64,000 nucleotides of DNA, taken from positions 36,731,851 to 36,795,850 of the forward strand of contig NC_079877.1 of the NCBI RefSeq assembly GCF_029227915.1, in the 5' to 3' direction. Shown in pieces: positions 1 through 9,208 of this stretch. The position numbers and the translations under genes were made by a program. Below the pieces are notes generated by a model. It was not told the DNA's origin, ran no database searches, and was given only the letters and a program-made list of their open reading frames with translations. The number at the start of each line of letters is the position of its first letter. The first letter of the stretch is position 1. Source of the DNA: Hydractinia symbiolongicarpus (taxonomy: Eukaryota; Cnidaria; Hydrozoa; Anthoathecata; Hydractiniidae).

Positions 1-203
1 TTTACTCACAGGGTACTTTCTTTGTATATATTCGACTATACGGGCCAAGCCCGGGATTTACGGGAAATCGCGCGTTTTGGTTTGCCGGTGATTAAACTTC
101 TTTTATTCAGCGTCCCATCAAAAATTAAAACATTTTTGAAAACTACAAGTCTCATGCGTTTTAGTGGTGAAAAAATAATTTAAAAAATCGTTCGGGAAAT
201 GAG
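1..203 (+). repeat. Type A monomer (representative)
   Basis: This is the first full monomer. Diagnostic bases are TCACAGGG after the start landmark, TATATTCGAC, CCAAGCCCGGG, CGCGCGTTTT and CCCATCAAAAATTAAAAC. It usually ends with GAAAAAATAATTT and CGTTCGGG. Type A commonly alternates with type B. A 205-bp form (A') carries an extra TA in the TATATATATTCG segment, for example at 1626-1830. Confidence 0.95.
31..44 (+). other. CENP-B-box-like motif, one base short
   Basis: TTCGACTATACGGG has TTCG and CGGG separated by 6 bases. The minimal CENP-B box is TTCG-N4-A-N2-CGGG, which needs 7. It recurs in type A, F and H monomers; type B and E monomers have TTTGAC or TTGGCT instead of TTCGAC and lose the TTCG half. 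This is a resemblance only; there is no evidence of binding. Confidence 0.25.
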
Positions 204-244
204 TTTACTCCCTGGGTAGTTTCTTTGTATACTTTTGACTATAC

Positions 245-277
245 GGGCCGAGTCCGGGATTTACGGGAAATCGCGGG
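245..277 (+). other. Representative extended G-quadruplex motif of type B monomer
   Basis: Four GGG runs at 245-247, 256-258, 265-267 and 275-277 are separated by 8, 6 and 7 bases. The first loop slightly exceeds the usual 7-base limit. The motif recurs in monomers of types B, E, F and H. It is broken in type A (fourth run becomes GCG) and type G (second and fourth runs are GG). Formation of a quadruplex is inferred from the pattern only. Confidence 0.6.
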
Positions 278-320
278 TTTTCGTTTGCCAGCGATTAAAC
301 TTCTTTTATTCCGCGTCTCA

Positions 321-342
321 TCAAAAATGAAAACATTTTTGA
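321..342 (+). other. Representative 9-bp dyad (potential hairpin) of the monomer
   Basis: TCAAAAATG at 321-329 and CATTTTTGA at 334-342 are perfect reverse complements separated by AAAA. The element is present in most non-A monomers. Type A monomers keep an 8-bp version (TCAAAAAT / ATTTTTGA) with a 6-base loop. The arms are A/T-rich, so the hairpin would be weak. Both arms lie in the phased A-tract half of the monomer. Confidence 0.65.
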
Positions 343-1015
343 AAACTACAAGTCTTATGCGTTTTAGTGGTGAAAAGATAATTTAAAAAATCGTTCTGGA
401 AATGAGTTTACTCACAGGGTACTTTCTTTGTATATATTCGACTATACGGGCCAAGCCCGGGATTTACGGGAAATCGCGCGTTTTGGTTTGCCGGCGATTA
501 AACTTCTTTTATTCAGCGTCCCATCAAAAATTAAAACATTTTTGAAAACTACAAGTCTCATGCGTTTTAGTGGTGAAAAAATAATTTAAAAAATCGTTCG
601 GGAAATGAGTTTACTCCCTGGGTAGTTTCTTTGTATACTTTTGACTATACGGGCCGAGTCCGGGATTTACGGGAAATCGCGGGTTTTCGTTTGCCAGCGA
701 TTAAACTTCTTTTATTCCGCGTCTCATCAAAAATGAAAACATTTTTGAAAACTACAAGTCTCATGCGTTTTAGTGGTGAAAAGATAATTTAAAAAATCGT
801 TCTGGAAATGAGTTTACTCACAGGGTACTTTCTTTGTATATATTCGACTATACGGGCCAAGCCCGGGATTTACGGGAAATCGCGCGTTTTCGTTTGCCGG
901 CGATTAAACTTCTTTTATTCAGCGTCCCATCAAAAATTAAAACATTTTTGAAAACTACAAGTCTCATGCCTTCTAGTGGTGAAAAAATAATTTAAAAAAA
1001 CGTTCGGGAAATTAG

Positions 1016-1218
1016 TTTACTCCCTGGGTACTTTCTTTGTATACATTTGACTATACGGGCCTAGCTCGGGATATACGGAAAATCGCTAGTTTTCGTTTGC
1101 CGGCGATTAAACCTCTTTCATTAGGCGTCTCATCAAAAATGAAAACATTTTTGAAAACTACAAGTCTCATGCGTTTTAGTGGCGAAAAAATAATTTAAAA
1201 AATCGTTCTGGAAAAGAG
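1016..1218 (+). repeat. Type C monomer (representative)
   Basis: Diagnostic bases are TTAG before the start landmark, CCTAGCTCGG, GGAAAATCGCTAG, AACCTCTTTCATTAGGCG and GTGGCGAAAAAAT. Type C markers were seen near 1.06, 3.5, 7.0 and 11.5 kb and then only from 50.4 kb on (50.4, 53.7, 55.3, 56.5, 58.3 and 62.2 kb). They are absent from the middle of the window. Confidence 0.9.
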
Positions 1219-1422
1219 TTTACTCCCTGAGTACTTTCTTTGTATACTTTTGACTATACGAGCCGAGTCCGGGATTTACGGGAAATCGTTGTTTTTCGTT
1301 TGCCGGCGATTAAACTTCTTTTATTCAGCGTCTCATCAAAAATGAAAACATTTTTGAAAACTACAAGTCTTATGCCCTTTAGTGGTGAAAAAATAATTTA
1401 AAAAAATCGTTCGGGAAATGAG
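1219..1422 (+). repeat. Type D monomer (representative, 204 bp)
   Basis: Diagnostic bases are CCTGAGTACTT, ACGAGCCGAG, ATCGTTGTTTTTCG and TCTTATGCCC. It follows type C in every left-flank copy and in most right-flank copies. The extra base is in the A-run before TCGTTCGGG. Monomers at 19.2 and 20.0 kb share ACGAGCCGAG but not the CGTTGTTTTTCG block, so they are not full type D. Confidence 0.88.
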
Positions 1423-1830
1423 TTTACTCCCTGGGTAGTTTCTTTGTATACTTTTGACTATACGGGCCGAGTCCGGGATTTACGGGAAATCGCGAGTTTT
1501 CGTTTGCCAGCGATTAAACTTCTTTTATTCCGCGTCTTATCAAAAATGAAAACATTTTTGAAAACTACAAGTCTCATGCGTTTTAGTGGTGAAAAGATAA
1601 TTTAAAAAATCGTTCTGGAAATGAGTTTACTCACAGGGTACTTTCTTTGTATATATATTCGACTATACGGGCCAAGCCCGGGATTTACGGCAAACCGCGC
1701 GTTTTCGTTTGCCGGCGATTAAACTTCTTTTATTCAGCGTCCCATCAAAAATTAAAACATTTTTGAAAACTACAAGTCTCATGCGTTTTAGTGGTGAAAA
1801 AATAATTTAAAAAATCGTTCGGGAAATGAG

Positions 1831-2642
1831 TTTACTCCCTAGATACTTTCTTTGTATACTTTTGGCTATACGGGCCGAGTCCGGGATTTACGGGAATTCG
1901 CGGGTTTTCGTTTGCCGGCGATTAAACTTCTTTTATTCAGCGTCTCATCAAAAATGAAAACATTTTTGAAAACTACAAGTCTCATGCGTTTTAGTGGTGA
2001 AAAGATAATTTAAAAAATCGTTCTGGAAATGAGGATACTCGCAGGGTACTTTCTTTGTATACTTTCGACTATACGGGCCGAGTCCGGGATTTACGGGAAA
2101 TCGCGTGTTTTCGTTTGGCGGCGATTAAACTTCTTTTATTCAGCGTCTCATTAAAAATGAAAACATTTTTGAAAACTACAAGTCTCATGCGTTTTAGTGG
2201 TGAAAAAATAATTTAAAAAATCGTTCGGGAAATGAGTTTACTCCCTAGATACTTTCTTTGTATACTTTTGGCTATACGGGCCGAGTCCGGGATTTACGGG
2301 AATTCGCGGGTTTTCGTTTGCCGGCGATTAAACTTCTTTTATTCAGCGTCTCATCAAAAATGAAAACATTTTTGAAAACTACAAGTCTCATGCGTTTTAG
2401 TGGTGAAAAGATAATTTAAAAAATCGTTCTGGAAATGAGGATACTCGCAGGGTACTTTCTTTGTATACTTTCGACTATACGGGCCGAGTCCGGGATTTAC
2501 GGGAAATCGCGTGTTTTCGTTTGGCGGCGATTAAACTTCTTTTATTCAGCGTCTCATTAAAAATGAAAACATTTTTGAAAACTACAAGTCTCATGCGTTT
2601 TAGTTGTGAAAAGATAATTTAAAAAATCGTTCGGGAAATGAG
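1831..2642 (+). repeat. Tandem duplication of an E-F dimer (406 bp)
   Basis: The E-F pair at 1831-2236 is repeated at 2237-2642 with almost no differences until the last ~40 bases. There the first copy reads AGTGGTGAAAAAAT and the second AGTTGTGAAAAGAT. HOR copies II and III carry a single E-F pair at this rank (E at 4270, F at 4473 in copy II), so this is a copy-specific gain. Confidence 0.88.
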
Positions 2643-2845
2643 TTTACTCCCTGGGTATTTTCTTTGTATACTTTTGACTATACGGGCCGAGTCCCAGATT
2701 TTCGGGAATTCGCGGGTTTTCGTTTGCCAGCGATTAAACTTCTTTTATTCAGCGTCTCGTCAAAAATGAAAACATTTTGGAAAACTACAAGTCTCATGCG
2801 TTTTAGTGGTGAAAAGATAATTTAAAAAATCGTTCTGGAAATGAG

Positions 2846-5727
2846 TTTACTCACAGGGTACTTTCTTTGTATATATTCGACTATACGGGCCAAGCCCGGG
2901 ATTTACGGGAAATCGCGCGTTTTGGTTTGCCGGCGATTAAACTTCTTTTATTCAGCGTCCCATCAAAAATTAAAACATTTTTGAATACTACAAGTCTCAT
3001 GCGTTTTAGTGGTGAAAAAATAATTTAAAAAATCGTTCGGGAAATGAGTTTACTCCCTGGGTAGTTTCTTTGTATACTTTTGACTATACGGGCCGAGTCC
3101 GGGATTTACGGGAAATCGCGGGTTTTCGTTTGCCAGCGATTAAACTTCTTTTATTCCGCGTCTTATCAAAAATGAAAACATTTTTGAAAACTACAAGTCT
3201 CATGCGTTTTAGTGGTGAAAAGATAATTTAAAAAATCGTTCTGGAAATGAGTTTACTCACAGGGTACTTTCTTTGTATATATTCGACTATACGGGCCAAG
3301 CCCGGGATTTACGGGAAATCGCGCGTTTTCGTTTGCCGGCGATTAAACTTCTTTTATTCAGCGTCCCATCAAAAATTAAAACATTTTTGAAAACTACAAG
3401 TCTCATGCCTTCTAGTGGTGAAAAAATAATTTAAAAAAACCTTCGGGAAATTAGTTTACTCCCTGGGTACTTTCTTTGTATACATTTGACTATACGGGCC
3501 TAGCTCGGGATATACGGAAAACCGCTAGTTTTCGTTTGCCGGCGATTAAACCTCTTTCATTAGGCGTCTCATCAAAAATGAAAACATTTTTGAAAACTAC
3601 AAGTCTCATGCGTTTTAGTGGCGAAAAAATAATTTAAAAAATCGTTCTGGAAATGAGTTTACTCCCTGAGTACTTTCTTTGTATACTTTTGACTATACGA
3701 GCCGAGTCCGGGATTTACGGGAAATCGTTGTTTTTCGTTTGCCGGCGATTAAACTTCTTTTATTCAGCGTCTCATCAAAAATGAAAACATTTTTGAAAAC
3801 TACAAGTCTTATGCCCTTTAGTGGTGAAAAAATAATTTAAAAAAATCGTTCGGGAAATGAGTTTACTCCCTGGGTAGTTTCTTTGTATACTTTTGACTAT
3901 ACGGGCCGAGTCCGGGATTTACGGGAAATCGCGAGTTTTCGTTTGCCAGCGATTAAACTTCTTTTATTCCGCGTCTTATCAAAAATGAAAACATTTTTGA
4001 AAACTACAAGTCTCATGCGTTTTAGTGGTGAAAAGATAATTTAAAAAATCGTTCTGGAAATGAGTTTACTCACAGGGTACTTTCTTTGTATATATATTCG
4101 ACTATACGGGCCAAGCCCGGGATTTACGGCAAACCGCGCGTTTTCGTTTGCCGGCGATTAAACTTCTTTTATTCAGCGTCCCATCAAAAATTAAAACATT
4201 TTTGAAAACTACAAGTCTCATGCGTTTTAGTGGTGAAAAAATAATTTAAAAAATCGTTCGGGAAATGAGTTTACTCCCTAGATACTTTCTTTGTATACTT
4301 TTGGCTATACGGGCCGAGTCCGGGATTTACGGGAATTCGCGGGTTTTCGTTTGCCGGCGATTAAACTTCTTTTATTCAGCGTCTCATCAAAAATGAAAAC
4401 ATTTTTGAAAACTACAAGTCTCATGCGTTTTAGTGGTGAAAAGATAATTTAAAAAATCGTTCTGGAAATGAGGATACTCGCAGGGTACTTTCTTTGTATA
4501 CTTTCGACTATACGGGCCGAGTCCGGGATTTACGGGAAATCGCGTGTTTTCGTTTGGCGGCGATTAAACTTCTTTTATTTAGCGTCTCATTAAAAATGAA
4601 AACATTTTTGAAAACTACAAGTCTCATGCGTTTTAGTTGTGAAAAGATAATTTAAAAATCGTTCGGGAAATGAGTTTACTCCCTGGGTATTTTCTTTGTA
4701 TACTTTTGACTATACGGGCCGAGTCCCGGATTTTCGGGAATTAGCGGGTTTTCGTTTGCCAGCGATTAAACTTCTTTTATTCAGCGTCTCGTCAAAAATG
4801 AAAACACTTTGGAAAACTACAAGTCTCATACGCTTTAGTGGTGAAAAAATAATTTAAAAAATCGTTCGGCAAATGAATTTACTCCCTGGGTATTTTCTTT
4901 GTATACTTTTGACTAAACGGGCCGAGTCCCGGATTTATGGGAATTCGCGGATTTTCGTTTGCCAGCGATTAAACTTCTTTTATTCAGCGTCTCATCAAAA
5001 ATGAAAACATTTTTAAAAACTACAAGTCTCATGCGTTTTAGTGGTGAAAAAATAATTTAAAAAATCGTTCGGGAAATGAGTTTACTCACAGGGTACTTTC
5101 TTTTTATACATTCGACTTTACGGGCCGAGTCCGGGATTTACGGGAATTCGCGGGTTTTTGTTTGCCGGCGATTAAACTTCTTTTATTCAGCGTCTCATCA
5201 AAAATGAAAACATTTTTAAAAACTACAAGTCTCATGCGTTTTAGTGGTGAAAAAATAATTTAAAAAATCGTTCGGGAAATGAGTTTACTCACAGGGTACT
5301 TTCTTTTTATACATTCGACTTTACGGGCCGAGTCCGGGATTTACGGGAATTCGCGGGTTTTTGTTTGCCGGCGATTAAACTTCTTTTATTCAGCGTCTCA
5401 TCAAAAATGAAAACATTTTTGAAAACTACAAGTCTCATGCGTTTTAGTGGTGAAAAGATAATTTAAAAAATTGTTCTGGAAATGAGTTTACTCACAGGGT
5501 ACTTTCTTTGTATACTTTCGACTATACGGGCCGAGTCCGGGATTTACGGGAATTCGCGGGTTTTTGTTTGCCGGCGATTAAACTTTTTTTATTCAGCGTG
5601 TCATCAAAAATGAAAACATTTTTGAAAACTAAAAGTCTCATGCGTTTTAGTGGTGAAAAGATAATTTAAAAAATCGTTCGGGAAATGAATTTACTCCCTA
5701 GATACTTTCTTTGTATACTTTTGGCTA
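2846..5727 (+). repeat. Left-flank HOR, copy II, broken at the inversion
   Basis: Monomers begin A (2846), B (3049), A (3252) and C (3455), followed by D, B, A', E (4270), F (4473), X, a TATGGGAATTCGCGG monomer, Z (5081), Z (5284), W (5487) and a final E-type monomer starting at 5690. That last monomer has the rare start AATTTACTCCCTAGATAC. It is cut at 5727, after TTGGCTA. Copy III continues through the equivalent point (about 9006-9050) as normal satellite, which fixes the breakpoint. Confidence 0.88.
5081..5486 (+). repeat. Single-monomer tandem duplication (203 bp)
   Basis: Adjacent monomers at 5081-5283 and 5284-5486 share the private variants CTTTCTTTTTATAC and GACTTTACGG and are almost identical. 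Copy III has one such monomer at this rank, so copy II to III displacement falls from 3518 to 3316 across it. This is a plain one-monomer unequal exchange. Confidence 0.88.
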
Positions 5728-5959
5728 CTTTTTGGCCACTAAAACGCATGAGAATTGTAGTTTTCAAAATTGTTTTCATTTTTGATGAGACGCTGAATAA
5801 AAGAAGTTTAATCGCCGGCAAACGAAAACCCGCTATTTCCCGTAAATCCCAGACTCGGCCCGTATAGCCAAAAGTATACAAAGAAAGTATCTAGGGAGTA
5901 AATTCATTTCCCGAACGATTTTTTAAATTATCTTTTCACCACTAAAACGCATGAGACTT
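5633..5959. repeat. Long inverted repeat: perfect 95-bp arms, 137-bp spacer
   Basis: Left arm 5633-5727 and right arm 5865-5959 are exact reverse complements by eye. Outside them the pairing continues with scattered mismatches. Both arms share the rare E-type variant in which the start reads AATTTACTCCCTAGATAC, so one arm was probably copied from the other. The spacer 5728-5864 holds the filler and the rest of the inverted E-type monomer. Confidence 0.9.
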
Positions 5960-6465
5960 GTAGTTTTCAAAAATGTTTTCATTTTTGATGAGACGCGGAA
6001 TAAAAGAAGTTTAATCGCTGGCAAACGAAAACCCGCGATTTCCCGTAAATCCCGGACTCGGCCCGTATAGTCAAAAGTATACAAAGAAACTACCCAGGGA
6101 GTAAACTCATTTCCCGAACGATTTTTTAAATTTATTTTTCACCACTAAAACGCATGAGACTTGTAGTTTTCAAAAATGTTTTAATTTTTGATGGGACGCT
6201 GAATAAAAGAAGTTTAATTGCCGGCAAACCAAAACGCGCGATTTCCCGTAAATCCCGGGCTTGGCCCGTATAGTCGAATATATACAAAGAAAGTACCCTG
6301 TGAGTAAACTCATTTCCAGAACGATTTTTTAAATTATCTTTTCACCACTAAAACGCATGAGACTTGTAGTTTTCAAAAATGTTTTCATTTTTGATGAGAC
6401 GCGGAATAAAAGAAGTTTAATCGCCGGCAAACCAAAACGCGCGATTTCCCGTAAATCCCGGGCTT
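5736..6465 (-). repeat. Inverted block of satellite monomers (~730 bp, ~3.6 monomers)
   Basis: From CCACTAAAACGC at 5736 the satellite reads as its reverse complement. On the minus strand, 6465 to 5736 gives a chimeric A-like/B-like monomer, then A, B and an E-type monomer. The left join has a short filler (5728-5735, CTTTTTGG) that looks like a repeat of the preceding ACTTTTGGC. The right join at 6463-6465 shares CTT between the two orientations. Forward satellite resumes at 6463 with exactly the bases found at 2945, a displacement of 3518 bp. This is the only polarity switch I found. Confidence 0.93.
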
Positions 6466-9208
6466 TTATTCAGCGTCCCATCAAAAATTAAAACATTTTT
6501 GAAAACTACAAGTCTCATGCGTTTTAGTGGTGAAAAAATAATTTAAAAAATCGATCGGGAAATGAGTTTCCTCCCTGGGTAGTTTCTTTGTATACTTTTG
6601 ACTATACGGGCCGAGTCCGGGATTTACGGGAAATCGCGGGTTTTCGTTTGCCAGCGATTAAACTTCTTTTATTCCGCGTCTCATCAAAAATGAAAACATT
6701 TTTGAAAACTACAAGTCTCATGCGTTTTAGTGGTGAAAAGATAATTTAAAAAATCGTTCTGGAAATGAGTTTACTCACAGGGTACTTTCTTTGTATATAT
6801 TCGACTATACGGGCCAAGCCCGGGATTTACGGGAAATCGCGCGTTTTCGTTTGCCGGCGATTAAACTTCTTTTATTCAGCGTCCCATCAAAAATTAAAAC
6901 ATTTTTGAAAACTACAAGTCTCATGCCTTCTAGTGGTGAAAAAATAATTTAAAAAAACGTTCGGGAAATTAGTTTACTCCCTGGGTACTTTCTTTGTATA
7001 CATTTGACTATACGGGCCTAGCTCGGGATATACGGAAAATCGCTAGTTTTCGTTTGCCGGCGATTAAACCTCTTTCATTAGGCGTCTCATCAAAAATGAA
7101 AACATTTTTGAAAACTACAAGTCTCATGCGTTTTAGTGGCGAAAAAATAATTTAAAAAATCGTTCTGGAAATGAGTTTACTCCCTGAGTACTTTCTTTGT
7201 ATACTTTTGACTATACGAGCCGAGTCCGGGATTTACGGGAAATCGTTGTTTTTCGTTTGCGGGCGATTAAACTTCTTTTATTCAGCGTCTCATCAAAAAT
7301 GAAAACATTTTTGAAAACTACAAGTCTTATGCCCTTTAGTGGTGAAAAAATAATTTAAAAAAATCGTTCGGGAAATGAGTTTACTCCCTGGGTAGTTTCT
7401 TTGTATACTTTTGACTATACGGGCCGAGTCCGGGATTTACGGGAAATCGCGAGTTTTCGTTTGCCAGCGATTAAACTTCTTTTATTCCGCGTCTTATCAA
7501 AAATGAAAACATTTTTGAAAACTACAAGTCTCATGCGTTTTAGTGGTGAAAAGATAATTTAAAAAATCGTTCTGGAAATGAGTTTACTCACAGGGTACTT
7601 TCTTTGTATATATATTCGACTATACGGGCCAAGCCCGGGATTTACGGCAAACCGCGCGTTTTCGTTTGCCGGCGATTAAACTTCTTTTATTCAGCGTCCC
7701 ATCAAAAATTAAAACATTTTTGAAAACTACAAGTCTCATGCGTTTTAGTGGTGAAAAAATAATTTAAAAAATCGTTCGGGAAATGAGTTTACACCCTAGA
7801 TACTTTCTTTGTATACTTTTGGCTATACGGGCCGAGTCCGGGATTTACGGGAATTCGCGGGTTTTCGTTTGCCGGCGATTAAACTTCTTTTATTCAGCGT
7901 CTCATCAAAAATGAAAACATTTTTGAAAACTACAAGTCTCATGCGTTTTAGTGGTGAAAAGATAATTTAAAAAATCGTTCTGGAAATGAGGATACTCGCA
8001 GGGTACTTTCTTTGTATACTTTCCACTATACGGGCCGAGTCCGGGATTTACGGGAAATCGCGTGTTTTAGTTTGGCGGCGATTAAACTTCTTTTATTCAG
8101 CGTCTCATTAAAAATGAAAACGTTTTTGAAAACTACAAGTCTCATGCGTTTTAGATGTGAAAAGATAATTTAAAAAATCGTTCGGGAAATGAGTTTACTC
8201 CCTGGGTATTTTCTTTGTATACTTTTGACTATACGGGCCGAGTCCCGGATTTTCGGGAATTCGCGGGTTTTCGTTTGCCAGCGATTAAACTTCTTTTATT
8301 CAGCGTCTCGTCAAAAATGAAAACCTTTTGGAAAACTACAAGTCTCATACGCTTTAGTGGTGAAAAAATAATTTAAAAAATCGTTCGGCAAATGATTTTA
8401 CTCCCTGGGTATTTTCTTTGTATACTTTTGACTAAACGGGCCGAGTCCCGGATTTATGGGAATTCGCGGATTTTCGTTTGCCAGCGATTAAACTTCTTTT
8501 ATTCAGCGTCTCATCAAAAATGAAAACATTTTTAAAAACTACAAGTCTCATGCGTTTTAGTGGTGAAAAAATAATTTAAAAAATCGTTCGGGAAATGAGT
8601 TTACTCACAGGGTACTTTCTTTGTATACATTCGACTTTACGGGCCGAGTCCGGGATTTACGGGAATTCGCGGGTTTTTGTTTGCCGGCGATTAAACTTCT
8701 TTTACTCAGCGTCTCATCAAAAATGAAAACATTTTTGAAAACTACAAGTCTCATGCGTTTTAGTGGTGAAAAGATAATTTAAAAAATTGTTCTGGAAATG
8801 AGTTTACTCACAGGGTACTTTCTTTGTATACTTTCGACTATACGGGCCGAGTCCGGGATTTATGGGAATTCGCGGGTTTTTGTTTGCCGGCGATTAAACT
8901 TTTTTTATTCAGCGTGTCATCAAAAATGAAAACATTTTTGAAAACTAAAAGTCTCATGCGTTTTAGTGGTGAAAAGATAATTTAAAAAATCGTTCGGGAA
9001 ATGAATTTACTCCCTACATATTTTCTTTGTATACTTTTGGCTATACGGGCCGAGTCCGGGATTTACGGGAATTCGCGGGTTTTCGTTTGCGGGCGATTAA
9101 ACTTCTTTTATTCAGCGTTTCATCAAAAATGAAAACATTTTTGAAAACTACAAGTCTCATGCGTTTAAGTGGTGAAAAGATAATTTAAAAAATCGTTCTG
9201 GAAATGAG
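6463..9208 (+). repeat. Left-flank HOR, copy III
   Basis: Forward satellite resumes in the middle of a type A monomer. It then follows copy II rank by rank: B, A (6770), C, D, B, A', E, F, X, a TATGGGAATTCGCGG monomer, Z, W and the E-type monomer starting at 9006. Displacement from copy II is 3518 bp and becomes 3316 after the monomer that is single here and doubled in copy II. At 9006-9208 the E-type monomer runs through intact, unlike its partner at 5690. Confidence 0.87.

Larger units (their letters stand above)
204..406 (+). repeat. Type B monomer (representative)
   Basis: Diagnostic bases are TCCCTGGGTAGTTT, TATACTTTTGAC, CCGAGTCCGGG, TTTGCCAGCG and TTCCGCGTCT. It ends with GAAAAGATAATTT and CGTTCTGG. 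It differs from the preceding type A monomer at many diagnostic sites but has the same length and register, which is what defines the 406-bp A-B dimer. Confidence 0.95.
1..812 (+). repeat. Two A-B dimer repeats (406-bp HOR)
   Basis: Monomers at 1, 204, 407 and 610 read A-B-A-B. The 1-406 and 407-812 copies are nearly identical; an example difference is GCCGGTGATT in the first against GCCGGCGATT in the second. The same dimer recurs at 2846-3251, in the inverted block, around 9.6-11 kb, at 20.2-20.9 kb and through 50-64 kb. It appears to be a basic building block of the flanking parts of the array. Confidence 0.9.
813..2845 (+). repeat. Left-flank HOR, copy I (A-C-D-B-A'-E-F-E-F-X)
   Basis: Monomer starts are 813 (A, with CCTTCTAGTGG), 1016 (C), 1219 (D, 204 bp with an extra A), 1423 (B), 1626 (A', 205 bp), 1831 (E), 2034 (F), 2237 (E), 2440 (F) and 2643 (X, with AGCGTCTCGTC). 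The same monomer order recurs downstream: position 407 aligns with 2846 and 1011 with 3450, a displacement of 2439 bp. Sequence at each rank is far more alike between copies than neighbouring monomers are, which is the signature of a higher-order repeat. Confidence 0.88.

Noticed and set aside
5728-5735. Foreign insertion at the left inversion joint
   Set aside because: The extra bases are only CTTTTTGG and resemble the adjacent ACTTTTGGC, so a templated filler is simpler.
5666-5881. 71-codon minus-strand and 60-codon plus-strand frames across the inversion joint
   Set aside because: The frames are created by the fold-back of the same monomer and by the inverted repeat; they are not an inserted gene.
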